64,000 nt of DNA. Source: Variovorax sp. EL159 (lineage in GTDB: Bacteria; Pseudomonadota; Gammaproteobacteria; Burkholderiales; Burkholderiaceae_C). Below the pieces are notes generated by a model. That model ran no database searches. It worked only from the letters and a program-made list of their open reading frames with translations, and was not told the DNA's origin. Numbering within the stretch: the stretch's first letter is position 1; the number at the start of each line of letters is the position of its first letter. The DNA lies in NCBI RefSeq assembly GCF_900100965.1, contig NZ_FMUJ01000001.1, positions 606,272 to 670,271 on the forward strand. Reading direction: 5' to 3'. This document shows positions 56,528-64,000 of this stretch, one piece after another. Both the position numbers and the translations under genes were made by a program.

Positions 56528-57559
56528 ATGGCCAATCTCCGGGACCCCGGTCGCCGAAGTCTCCTCAAGACCTCTCTCATCGCCGGTGGGCTTTCCGCCG
56601 GAGGCCTGCTCGGCGTCGATGCCTTTGCGCAAGGCAAGGCGCGCATCAACATGCAGCTGGGCTGGATCGTCGGGGTCAACCAGATCGGCGAGGTGGTTGC
56701 CAAGCGCATGGGCTTCTACGAACAGGAAGGCATCGACTTCGCGATCCAGCCGGGCGGCCCGAACATCGACGGCGTGGCGATCATCGCCTCGGGGCGCTAC
56801 GAGGTGGGGCAGGTGTCGTCGAGCCCGTCGATCATGCTGGCGGTGTCGCAGGGCCTGCCGATCAAGTGCTTCGCGGCGGGGGCGCAGAAGCACCCGTACA
56901 CCTACTTCTCGCTGGCCAAGAACCCGGTGCGCAAGCCGGCCGACCTCATCGGCAAGCGCGTGGGCATTCCATCGACGGCGGGCATCCTGCTGCGCGCGCT
57001 GCTCGCGAAGAACAAGATCGCCGAGAAAGACGTCAAGGTGGTCTCAGTCGGAGCCGACATGACGCCGCTGCTGACGGGGCAGGTCGACGTGGTCACGGGC
57101 TGGCTCACGAGCACCACGGCCATCAAGGTGCTGGGCCCCGACCGCGTCGAGATGACGCTGTGGGATGCCGGCGTGCGGCTCTATGCGCTGCCTTACTACG
57201 CCTCGACCAAGACGCTGGAGACGCAGCCCAAGGTCATCGAAGCCTTCCTGCGCGCCACGGCCAAGGGCTGGCAGCACGTGCGCGCCAACCGCGACCAGGC
57301 GGTGGACATGCTGGTCAAGGAGTACCCGAACCTCAAGCGCGAAGACGAGCGCATCGCGGTCGATGCGATGCTCGACTATTCCTTCGGCGGCGCCGCGCAG
57401 ACCCAGGGCTGGGGCGCGATGGACCCGGCCGTGTGGCAAGAGCAGATCAGCACGTACTCGGAGCTGGGCCAGTTCACCGCCCGCACGCCCAAGGTCGAGG
57501 ACGTGATCTCGCTCGATGCGCTCAAGGCCACGGCCGCCGCGCGCGCTGTGAAGGCCTGA
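56528..57559 (+). CDS. NMT1/TauA-type ABC substrate-binding protein
   Basis: Periplasmic binding protein of 343 residues with a Tat-like signal (GRRSLLKTSLIAGG). The mature part follows the NMT1/SsuA pattern (INMQLGWIVGVNQIGEVVAKRMGFYEQEGID and GKRVGIPSTAGILLRALL). Family ligands include sulfonates, nitrate, thiamine pyrimidine precursors and aromatic acids, so the ligand is open. AAAGGA lies 8 bases before ATG 56528. The ATPase gene follows after 4 bases. Confidence 0.9.
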   Translation: MANLRDPGRRSLLKTSLIAGGLSAGGLLGVDAFAQGKARINMQLGWIVGVNQIGEVVAKRMGFYEQEGIDFAIQPGGPNIDGVAIIASGRYEVGQVSSSPSIMLAVSQGLPIKCFAAGAQKHPYTYFSLAKNPVRKPADLIGKRVGIPSTAGILLRALLAKNKIAEKDVKVVSVGADMTPLLTGQVDVVTGWLTSTTAIKVLGPDRVEMTLWDAGVRLYALPYYASTKTLETQPKVIEAFLRATAKGWQHVRANRDQAVDMLVKEYPNLKREDERIAVDAMLDYSFGGAAQTQGWGAMDPAVWQEQISTYSELGQFTARTPKVEDVISLDALKATAAARAVKA

Positions 57560-57563
57560 CGCG

Positions 57564-58346
57564 ATGGCCGCCGTTCTCAACGCATCACCCGCCATCGCCT
57601 GCCGCGACATCGGCGTGCGCTTCTTCACCGAGCGCCGCGACGTCACCGCGATCCAGAGCCTCGACCTCGACGTGGCACAGGGCGAGTTCCTGACCCTGCT
57701 CGGCCCTTCGGGCTGCGGCAAGTCGACCTTCCTGCGCGTGGTGGCCGACCTGCTGCAGCCCAGCCGTGGCCGCATCGAGGTGCTGTCGTCCACGCCGCAG
57801 GCCGCGCGCAAGAACCGCGACATCGGCTTCGTCTTCCAGGATGCGGCGTTGCTGCCCTGGCGCACGGCGTTGCAGAACGTCGAGCTGCCGCTGCAGGTGG
57901 GCGGTGGTGCGAGCCGCAAGGGCCGCCGCTCGCCGCAGGAACTGCTCGAACTGGTGGGCCTGAAAGACCGGGTGAACGCCTTCCCGCATGAGATGTCGGG
58001 CGGCCAGCGCCAGCGCGTGTCGATTGCCCGCGCGCTGGCGAGCGACCCGAAGATCCTGCTGATGGACGAGCCCTTCGGTGCGCTCGACGAGATCACGCGC
58101 GACCGGCTCAACGAAGAGATCCTGCGCGTGTGGCGCGAGACCGGCGTGACGATTCTCTTCGTCACCCACAGCATCCACGAGGCCGCCTTCCTGGGCCAGC
58201 GTGTGTTGATGCTGGCTGCCAACCCAGGGCGCGTGCGCGAGATCGTGCCCGTGGAGCTGCCGCGCGAACGCACGCTGGAAATGCGCGAGACCCCCGAGTT
58301 CGTTCGCCTCACGAGCCATCTGCGCCGTGTGCTGGAAACCTGCTGA
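57564..58346 (+). CDS. ABC transporter ATPase, nitrate/sulfonate/taurine type
   Basis: ATPase of 260 residues of the SsuB/TauB group: Walker A LLGPSGCGKST, signature MSGGQRQRVSIARALA, Walker B ILLMDEPFGALDE and the His in VTHSIHEA. It works with the flanking permease and binding protein. Ten bases separate it from the permease ATG. Confidence 0.94.
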   Translation: MAAVLNASPAIACRDIGVRFFTERRDVTAIQSLDLDVAQGEFLTLLGPSGCGKSTFLRVVADLLQPSRGRIEVLSSTPQAARKNRDIGFVFQDAALLPWRTALQNVELPLQVGGGASRKGRRSPQELLELVGLKDRVNAFPHEMSGGQRQRVSIARALASDPKILLMDEPFGALDEITRDRLNEEILRVWRETGVTILFVTHSIHEAAFLGQRVLMLAANPGRVREIVPVELPRERTLEMRETPEFVRLTSHLRRVLETC

Positions 58347-58356
58347 GGCCGATGCC

Positions 58357-59205
58357 ATGAATACCCGTTCCCTCGACGCCGCCGTGCCCGGTGCCTTCGC
58401 CGCACCGGCCGACCCCGAATACATCGCGTGGGCCGCCGCGCGCCAGCGACGCCTGTGGCGCCGCCGCATCCTGCCGGCGCTCGGTATCGTCGGCCTGGTC
58501 TTCCTGTGGTGGGCCGTGATCGCCGTGTTCGACGTCAAGCCCTTCATCGCGCCCACGCCCTGGGCCGTGCTGGAGACGCTCTATGCCAAGCGCGACGTGC
58601 TGCTCGACAACCTGCTGCCCACCGCGATGGAGGCCGCCGGCGGCTTCGTGCTGGGCAACCTCGCGGCCATCGCGATTGCGACGGTGTTCGTGCACAACAA
58701 GACGCTGCAGGACATCTTCTTTCCGGTGGTGCTGATGTTCAACGCCGTGCCGCTGGTGGCCAAGGCGCCGGTGCTGGTGCTCATCATGGGCAACGGCATG
58801 GAGCCGAAGATCACCATCGCCGCGCTGGTCTGCTTCTTCCCGACGCTGGTGAACATGGTGCGCGGGCTGGAGTCGGTCAACCCGCAGGCGATGGAGCTGA
58901 TGCGCGTGCTGTCGGCAAGCAAGACCGAGATCTTCTTTCGCCTGCGCTTGTTGAACGCGTTGCCCTACCTGTTCTCGGCCCTGCGCATTGCCGCGTCGAT
59001 GTGCGTGATCGGTGCGGTGGTGGGCGAGTGGGTCGGGGCCACGGTGGGCATCGGCGCCATGATTCTGCAGGCCACCTTCAACTTCGATTCGCCGCTGCTC
59101 TACGCCGCGATCGTCATGAGCGCCACGCTCTCGGGCCTGTTCTTCCTGCTGGTGACGCTGGTCGAACGCTGGGTCATCCGCTGGCAGCCGGAAACCGCGC
59201 CGTGA
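58357..59205 (+). CDS. ABC transporter permease, nitrate/sulfonate/taurine type
   Basis: Permease of 282 residues with about six membrane segments and the SsuC/TauC-type EAA loop (MELMRVLSASKTEIFFRLRLLNALPYLFSALR). A long cytoplasmic N terminus (about residues 1-45) precedes the first segment. ATG 58357 is preferred. A single permease gene suggests a homodimer. The FAD oxidoreductase gene follows after 52 bases. Confidence 0.92.
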   Translation: MNTRSLDAAVPGAFAAPADPEYIAWAAARQRRLWRRRILPALGIVGLVFLWWAVIAVFDVKPFIAPTPWAVLETLYAKRDVLLDNLLPTAMEAAGGFVLGNLAAIAIATVFVHNKTLQDIFFPVVLMFNAVPLVAKAPVLVLIMGNGMEPKITIAALVCFFPTLVNMVRGLESVNPQAMELMRVLSASKTEIFFRLRLLNALPYLFSALRIAASMCVIGAVVGEWVGATVGIGAMILQATFNFDSPLLYAAIVMSATLSGLFFLLVTLVERWVIRWQPETAP

Positions 59206-59257
59206 TGCACCAGGCGCATTTCAAACACACATCCCAACAAATCAACAGGAGAGTTCT

Positions 59258-60640
59258 ATGAGCCGTATTGGCGACTGGATGCAGGAGCCCGCGCACGACG
59301 TGCGCGTGGCAGCCGAATCGGACGTGGTGGTGGTCGGCGGTGGCCCCGCGGGGCAGGCTGCGGCCCTGGCCGCCGCGCGCAACGGCGCGAGCGTGACGCT
59401 GCTGGAGCGCTACAACCACCTGGGTGGTCTGGCCTCGGGCGGCATGGTGCTGGTGCTGGACGACATGTGGGACAGCCATCAGCAAGAGATTTCTGTGCGC
59501 GGCATCTGCCTTGAAATGATCGAGCGCATGTCGGCGCTGGGCCTGGCCGAGTACCCGCGCCAGCAGGACTGGGGCACGCTGCCCGAAGCGGTGCGGCGCT
59601 GGAAGCGCTGGGGCACCTACGACTTTCACAGCAAGGAGAAGCCGCACCCCATCTGCTTCGCCGCCGCGTTCGACCCCGATGCGTGGAAGCGCACCTCGCT
59701 CGAAATGGTGCAGCAGGCCGGCATCGAACTGCGGCTGCACTCGTGGTTCTCGCGCACGCTGGTGGAAGACGGCAAGGTCAAGGGCGTGGTCTGCGAAACC
59801 AAGGGCGGGCGCGAAGCCATCCTGGGCAAGGTGGTGATCGACACCACCGGCGACCTCGACGTGGCTGCCTCGGCCGGTGCGCCGCACATCAGTGGCAGCT
59901 ACATCGTGACGACCGTGTTCCGCCTCGGCAGCGTGGACACCGAAGAAGCCGAGCGCTTCGAGCGCGAAGAGCCCGTGGCCTGGCAGGCCCTGGACCGCGA
60001 GATCAAGCACATGCTCGGCGGCGCCTGGGACGCATGGTGGCTCAAGACGCCGCTGCCCGGCGTGGTGTGGTGCAACTGCCCGCACATGCCGGGGCTCGAT
60101 GGCCTGAAGGTGAGCGACCTCACGCGCGCCGAAGTGCAGGGCCGCGCCACCATCCACAAGGTGATCGATTTCGTGCGCGCCAAATTGCCGGGCTTCTCGA
60201 AGTGCACGCTGATCGACATGGCGCCGCAGACCGGCATCCGCCAGACGCGCCTGCTCGAAGGCGCCTACGTGATGACCAAGGAAGACGTGGCCCAGCGCAC
60301 TCGCTTCGACGACAGCGTGGCGCGCGGGCGCGACTACTACTACCCGTACCGCACGCTGCTGCCGCGCAGCGTCGAGAACCTGCTGGTGGCCGGCCGCCAC
60401 TACTCGGCCACCTCGGCCGCGCAGAAGATCTCGCGTGAGATCCCGCCCTGCATGGCGATGGGCGAGGCCACCGGCACCGCTGCCGCGCTGGCGCTCAACG
60501 CGGGCGTGTCGGTGCGCGATGTCGATGTGGCGAAGCTGCAGAAAACGCTGCGTGCGCAGGGGGCAGACCCCGGCGACCAGAAGGGGCCGAATGCCGACGT
60601 ACCCGCCATCGCCCGTTCGTTCGCGAAGGAGGCCGCATGA
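59258..60640 (+). CDS. FAD-dependent oxidoreductase (FAD_oxidored family)
   Basis: Flavoprotein of 460 residues. FAD loop VVVVGGGPAGQAAALAAARNG about residue 25, then LLERYNHLGGLASGGMV and the later VIDTTGDLDVAASAGA. The pattern fits the FAD_oxidored group, whose members act on varied substrates. It has no signal peptide. It overlaps the CoA-transferase gene by 4 bases. A ferredoxin gene four genes on could be its electron partner. The substrate is unknown. Confidence 0.87.
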   Translation: MSRIGDWMQEPAHDVRVAAESDVVVVGGGPAGQAAALAAARNGASVTLLERYNHLGGLASGGMVLVLDDMWDSHQQEISVRGICLEMIERMSALGLAEYPRQQDWGTLPEAVRRWKRWGTYDFHSKEKPHPICFAAAFDPDAWKRTSLEMVQQAGIELRLHSWFSRTLVEDGKVKGVVCETKGGREAILGKVVIDTTGDLDVAASAGAPHISGSYIVTTVFRLGSVDTEEAERFEREEPVAWQALDREIKHMLGGAWDAWWLKTPLPGVVWCNCPHMPGLDGLKVSDLTRAEVQGRATIHKVIDFVRAKLPGFSKCTLIDMAPQTGIRQTRLLEGAYVMTKEDVAQRTRFDDSVARGRDYYYPYRTLLPRSVENLLVAGRHYSATSAAQKISREIPPCMAMGEATGTAAALALNAGVSVRDVDVAKLQKTLRAQGADPGDQKGPNADVPAIARSFAKEAA

Positions 60641-61806
60641 GCAGCGCCGCCAATGCATTGCCACTCGACGGCATTCGCGTGATCGACTTCACGCAGGTGA
60701 TGATGGGCCCGGTCTGCACGCAGATGCTGGCCGACCACGGCGCCGACGTCATCAAGATCGAGCGCAAGGGCGCGGGCGACCTGAGCCGCTCGACCTTCGC
60801 GCCGGTGGCGGGCAACGACAACCCGATCTTCTGCAGCCTGAACCGCAACAAGCGCAGCGTCGAAATCGACCTGCGCGACGAAGCGCAGATGGAACTGGTG
60901 AAAGCACTCATCGCCGGCGCCGACGTGGTCACCAACAACTTCCGCGCCGGCGTGATGGAGCGGCTGGGCCTGGGCTATGAAGACTGCAAGCGCCTGAACC
61001 CGCGCATCATCTACGCGGTGGGCACCGGCTTCGGCGAGACCGGCCCGTATGCGCACAAGGGCGGGCAGGACGTGCTGGCGCAGGCGCTCACCGGCGTGAT
61101 GGCACGCCGCGCCGATGCCTCGGTGCCGGTGTCGATTTATCCGACCGCGCTGGCCGACTACACCGCCGGCATGCACATGGTGCAGGGCATTCTGCTGGCG
61201 CTGCTGCAGCGCGAGCGCACGGGCGAAGGCCAGAAGATTGCCGTGTCGCTCTACAACTCCATGCTCGCGATGCAGATGCAGGAGGCGGCCATGGTCATGA
61301 TGGAAGACTCCGAGGTGAACTGGGCCGCGATGCCGCTGTCGGGTGTGTTCGACACGCAGACCGGGCCGCTGGTGCTGGTGGGCGCATTCAAGGCGAATCC
61401 GCTGCGTGATATCTGCGCGGCGCTGGGCATCGATGATCTGTCGCTCGACGTGCGCTTTGCCAGCATGGCCGCGCAGTTCACGAACAAGGCTGAACTGCAC
61501 GCGATCTTCCGCGAGCGCTTTGCAAGCAACACGCGCGACCACTGGCTGGCCAGGCTCGAAGAGCAGGACCTGCTCTCGGCCCCCGTGCGCGACATGCGCG
61601 AGGCACTGGTCGATCCGCAGACGCTGCACAACGCGATGATTCTCGAAGGCGGCTCGTCGTCGAGCCGGCCGCTGAAGTTCATCGCCAGCCCGATCCAGAT
61701 GTCGGGCGCCAAGGCAGGCCTGCGTCGCGAGCCGCCCAAGCTGGGGCAGCACACCGAAGAAGTGCTGGCCGAGGCGCGCGCGCTGATCGAGGAGGCCGAC
61801 GCATGA
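60637..61806 (+). CDS. CaiB/BaiF-type (class III) CoA-transferase
   Basis: Moves CoA between organic acids through a mixed-anhydride intermediate. The 389-residue protein has the family opening LPLDGIRVIDFTQVMMGPVC and the catalytic Asp174 (ALADYTAGMH). Such enzymes activate the substrate acid with CoA taken from a thioester donor such as succinyl-CoA. ATGA overlaps join it to the FAD gene before and the hydratase gene after. Confidence 0.93.
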   Translation: MSSAANALPLDGIRVIDFTQVMMGPVCTQMLADHGADVIKIERKGAGDLSRSTFAPVAGNDNPIFCSLNRNKRSVEIDLRDEAQMELVKALIAGADVVTNNFRAGVMERLGLGYEDCKRLNPRIIYAVGTGFGETGPYAHKGGQDVLAQALTGVMARRADASVPVSIYPTALADYTAGMHMVQGILLALLQRERTGEGQKIAVSLYNSMLAMQMQEAAMVMMEDSEVNWAAMPLSGVFDTQTGPLVLVGAFKANPLRDICAALGIDDLSLDVRFASMAAQFTNKAELHAIFRERFASNTRDHWLARLEEQDLLSAPVRDMREALVDPQTLHNAMILEGGSSSSRPLKFIASPIQMSGAKAGLRREPPKLGQHTEEVLAEARALIEEADA

Positions 61807-62579
61807 GCGTTCTCTACGAAGTCATCGACCATGTCGCCACGGTCACCATCGACCGGCCCGAGGTGCTCAATGCGGTGGACATGCCGACGGAGGCCGAACT
61901 GCAGCGCATCTGGAGCGACATCGAATCGCGCGACGACATCCGCGCGGTGGTGCTCACCGGTGCGGGCGAGCGTTCGTTCTGCGCGGGTGCGGACCTGAAG
62001 AACACATCGAACCTCAAGGGCGTCGAGTACTGGGCGGCCGCGCGCACCGGCGGCTTCGGCGGCATCGCGCTGCGCGAGACGCTCGACGTGCCGGTGATCG
62101 CCCGCGTCAACGGCCTGGCACTGGGCGGCGGTTTCGAGATGGTGCTGGGCTGCGACATCGTCGTCGCCTGCGAGGAAGCCAGCTTCGGCCTGCCCGAGCC
62201 GCTGGTCGGCCGCCTGCCGCTGGACGGCGGCATGCTGCTGCTGCAGCGCCAGATTCCGTACCGCCAGGCCATGGGCATGATGCTCACCGGCCAGCGCGTG
62301 AAGGCGCAGCGCGCGCTCGAGATGGGCCTTGTCAACGAGGTAGTGCCGCGCGCCGAACTCGACACCGCCGTCCACCGCTGGGTGCAGCAGATGCTGGCCT
62401 GCGCGCCGCTGTCGCTCAAGGCCATCAAGCAGGTGGTGCGCCGCACGGGCACGCTGTCGCCGGCCGACGCGCACCGCATGCGGCTGCCGGCACTGGTGGC
62501 CGCGCTGCAGTCCGAAGACGCGAACGAGGGCGTGCTGGCGTTCCAGCAAAAGCGCAAGCCGCAATGGCTGGGCCGCTAG
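61803..62579 (+). CDS. Enoyl-CoA hydratase/isomerase family protein
   Basis: Crotonase-fold enzyme of 258 residues. Both catalytic Glu positions of hydratases are filled: Glu112 (GGGFEMVLGCD) and Glu132 (FGLPEPLVG). The oxyanion-hole segments GAGERSFCAGADL and NGLALGGG are normal. It probably hydrates the CoA ester made by the preceding transferase. Overlap of 4 bases with that gene. Confidence 0.92.
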   Translation: MSVLYEVIDHVATVTIDRPEVLNAVDMPTEAELQRIWSDIESRDDIRAVVLTGAGERSFCAGADLKNTSNLKGVEYWAAARTGGFGGIALRETLDVPVIARVNGLALGGGFEMVLGCDIVVACEEASFGLPEPLVGRLPLDGGMLLLQRQIPYRQAMGMMLTGQRVKAQRALEMGLVNEVVPRAELDTAVHRWVQQMLACAPLSLKAIKQVVRRTGTLSPADAHRMRLPALVAALQSEDANEGVLAFQQKRKPQWLGR

Positions 62580-62597
62580 GCGCCCGCCCTTCATGCC

Positions 62598-62927
62598 ATG
62601 GCCTACGTCATCACCGGCGCCTGCATCGATATCAAGGACGGCGCCTGCGTCAAGTGCTGTCCGGTCGATTGCATCTACGAAGGCGAGCGCACTCTGTACA
62701 TTCACCCGGATGAATGCATCGACTGCGGCGTTTGCGTGTCCGCCTGCCCCACGCAGGCCATCTACGAAGACCTTCGGCTGCCGCCCGAAATGGAACACTT
62801 CGCGGCCATCAACCGCGAGTTCTTCGCGGCCCACATCAGCGGGCTCGGCTCGCCCGGCGGCGCGGATGCGAAGCGCGTGGCCTGCGACCACCCGGCGATT
62901 GCTGCAATGCCACAAATGGCCGGTTGA
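62598..62927 (+). CDS. Seven-iron type ferredoxin
   Basis: Ferredoxin of 109 residues with two clusters predicted. The N-terminal site has Cys9, Cys17 and the CCP pair (GACVKCCPVDC); the second site is DECIDCGVCVSACP. Compared with Azotobacter FdI the cysteine at position 11 is Ile, and there is an additional Cys next to the ligand Cys20. The C-terminal extension (about residues 60-109) is typical of this group. It lies 18 bases after the hydratase gene and may carry electrons for the FAD protein. Confidence 0.9.
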   Translation: MAYVITGACIDIKDGACVKCCPVDCIYEGERTLYIHPDECIDCGVCVSACPTQAIYEDLRLPPEMEHFAAINREFFAAHISGLGSPGGADAKRVACDHPAIAAMPQMAG

Positions 62928-62966
62928 GCCGGTTGATCGGCAGGCGCCAGAGGGGAGGGCCGGCTG

Positions 62967-63881
62967 ATGCACGCCAGCATCCTCAAGTACTTCATCGAGG
63001 TCGCGAGTTGCGGCTCGGTGCGCAAGGCCTCCGAGCGGCTCTATGTGGCCGCGAGCGCCGTCAACCGGCAGATCCACAAGCTCGAGGACGAGCTGGGCGT
63101 GGAGCTGTTCGACCGCATGCCCAACGGCCTGCGGCTCAACGCGGCCGGCGAGCGGCTGCTCAAGCACGCGCAGGAAACGCTGCACCAGTACCAGGTGATG
63201 CGCACCGAGCTGGATGCGCTCAAGGGCGAGCGCACCGGCCACGTGAAGGTCGCGGCCATGGACTCCTTCTTCGAAGACATGCTGCCCTCGGCGGTGGAAG
63301 ACTTCCTGCAGGTGTTCCCGGCCGTCACGTACACCATCACCGCGGTGCAGCCGATGGACGTGGCGCAGATGGTGATGTCGGGGCAGGTCGACGTGGGCAT
63401 GACCTTCGTGAGCCGCCTGCCGGGCGGCGTGGCCGCCGTGGCGCTGGCGAACCTGCCGATCGGCGTGGTGATGCCGCCCGGCCATCCGCTGGCGAACCAT
63501 GCCAGCGTGTCGCTGAAGGAATGCGCGCGCTACCCCTTCCTGCGCTCCAGCTCGCACCCCGTCATCAGTGCCGCGCTGTCGCCCGAGTTCGCCGCGTTCT
63601 GGGACGACATGGAGCCGGCCGCCACCTGCAATTCGACGCCCATGCTCAAGCGGCTCATCAGGGCCGGCAAGGGCATCTCGTGCTTCTCCAAGATCGCCTT
63701 CATCGAAGACCTGAAGCGCGGCGAGTTGATCTGGCGGCCCTTCGAGCTGCCCGCGCTCGACCAGTTGCAGGTGGGCATCGTGGTGCCGTCGCAGCGGGTG
63801 CTGCCGCATGTCACGCAGAACTTTGTCGGGCGCATGGCGCGGCGATTGACGCAGCTGGAGATTGCGGCTGCTGCGGTGTGA
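62967..63881 (+). CDS. LysR-family regulator of the catabolic cluster
   Basis: Regulator of 304 residues. N-terminal helix-turn-helix SVRKASERLYVAASAVNRQI; effector domain from about residue 90. It lies 39 bases after the ferredoxin gene, on the same strand, at the end of the cluster, which suggests it controls the cluster and itself. A dyad at 56370-56386 before the first gene is a candidate site. Confidence 0.92.
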   Translation: MHASILKYFIEVASCGSVRKASERLYVAASAVNRQIHKLEDELGVELFDRMPNGLRLNAAGERLLKHAQETLHQYQVMRTELDALKGERTGHVKVAAMDSFFEDMLPSAVEDFLQVFPAVTYTITAVQPMDVAQMVMSGQVDVGMTFVSRLPGGVAAVALANLPIGVVMPPGHPLANHASVSLKECARYPFLRSSSHPVISAALSPEFAAFWDDMEPAATCNSTPMLKRLIRAGKGISCFSKIAFIEDLKRGELIWRPFELPALDQLQVGIVVPSQRVLPHVTQNFVGRMARRLTQLEIAAAAV

Positions 63882-63955
63882 CGCGGTGCGAGCGTGGCGG
63901 CGCGGGCGAGACGGACTAAGCTGGCGTTCCCGCGCGCTCGCATCGCCTTCTTTTC

Positions 63956-64000
63956 ATGCTCACTCACAAACAGCTTCGCTACTTCGTGGACATCGTCGAC
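63956..64000 (+). CDS. Start of a second LysR-family gene (cut by window end)
   Basis: The last 15 codons read MLTHKQLRYFVDIVD, the standard opening of a LysR-type helix-turn-helix domain. The remainder lies beyond the window. The 74-bp gap before it shows no clear feature. Confidence 0.7.
   Translation, partial: MLTHKQLRYFVDIVD

Overview
The window is a high-GC, gene-dense bacterial chromosome segment. Its closest fit is Variovorax or a near relative in the Comamonadaceae (Burkholderiales). The grounds are the several orphan Bug-type tricarboxylate receptors, the pyrG-kdsA-eno-ftsB and dapA-bamC orders, and the protein signatures. I see no rRNA, tRNA, CRISPR array, transposase or prophage. 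The only damaged gene is a metallophosphoesterase with one in-frame stop.

Layout. 1-7.5 kb: an AEC transporter, three Bug receptors with xerD between the first two, then a TetR regulator with a thiolase and a MaoC hydratase that share a CTACC-N8-GGTAG operator. 7.5-11.6 kb: a Qnr-like pentapeptide protein, a DUF455 diiron protein, gamma carbonic anhydrase, Hsp33 and a secreted unknown. 11.7-17.5 kb (minus strand): pyrG-kdsA-DUF1330-eno-ftsB-pnuC-NR kinase, a housekeeping run ending in NAD-precursor salvage. 17.6-23 kb: coaBC, a small membrane protein, dut, lipoproteins, an FKBP isomerase and the ribosomal oxygenase roxA. 23.1-30.6 kb (minus strand): an MBL hydrolase, bamC, dapA, a methyltransferase, a 46-residue membrane protein, two MFS carriers and a serine hydrolase. 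30.7-38.5 kb: LysR, then parE, a lytic transglycosylase and parC, then an NAPE-PLD-like hydrolase. 38.6-41.8 kb: a large inverted repeat, a lipase-like protein, a cysteine hydrolase and the broken phosphoesterase.

42-49 kb is the most interesting region. A polar-amino-acid-type ABC importer is fused by overlap and spacing to kguE-kguK-kguD and a PtxS-type LacI repressor, behind a perfect TGAAACCGGTTTCA palindrome. In Pseudomonas this operator and these enzymes serve 2-ketogluconate, but the carrier there is an MFS protein. Here the binding protein keeps the carboxylate-binding Arg and has lost the amine-binding Asp. I infer an ABC importer for 2-ketogluconate or a similar keto-sugar acid. 49-56 kb: a GMC oxidoreductase, a Tat-exported serine hydrolase, an orphan LuxR-type response regulator and a secreted Asp-box propeller protein. 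56.5-64 kb: an NMT1-type ABC importer followed by a tightly coupled FAD oxidoreductase, CaiB-type CoA-transferase, enoyl-CoA hydratase, ferredoxin and LysR genes. This looks like an uncharacterised uptake-and-catabolism unit for an organic acid. The last bases start another LysR gene.

A recurring feature is the placement of -10-like boxes 7-9 bases before start codons that have no Shine-Dalgarno sequence. Two divergent gene pairs share overlapping -10 boxes, which suggests leaderless transcripts. All annotation is from reading the sequence; family assignments come from remembered motifs and were not searched.
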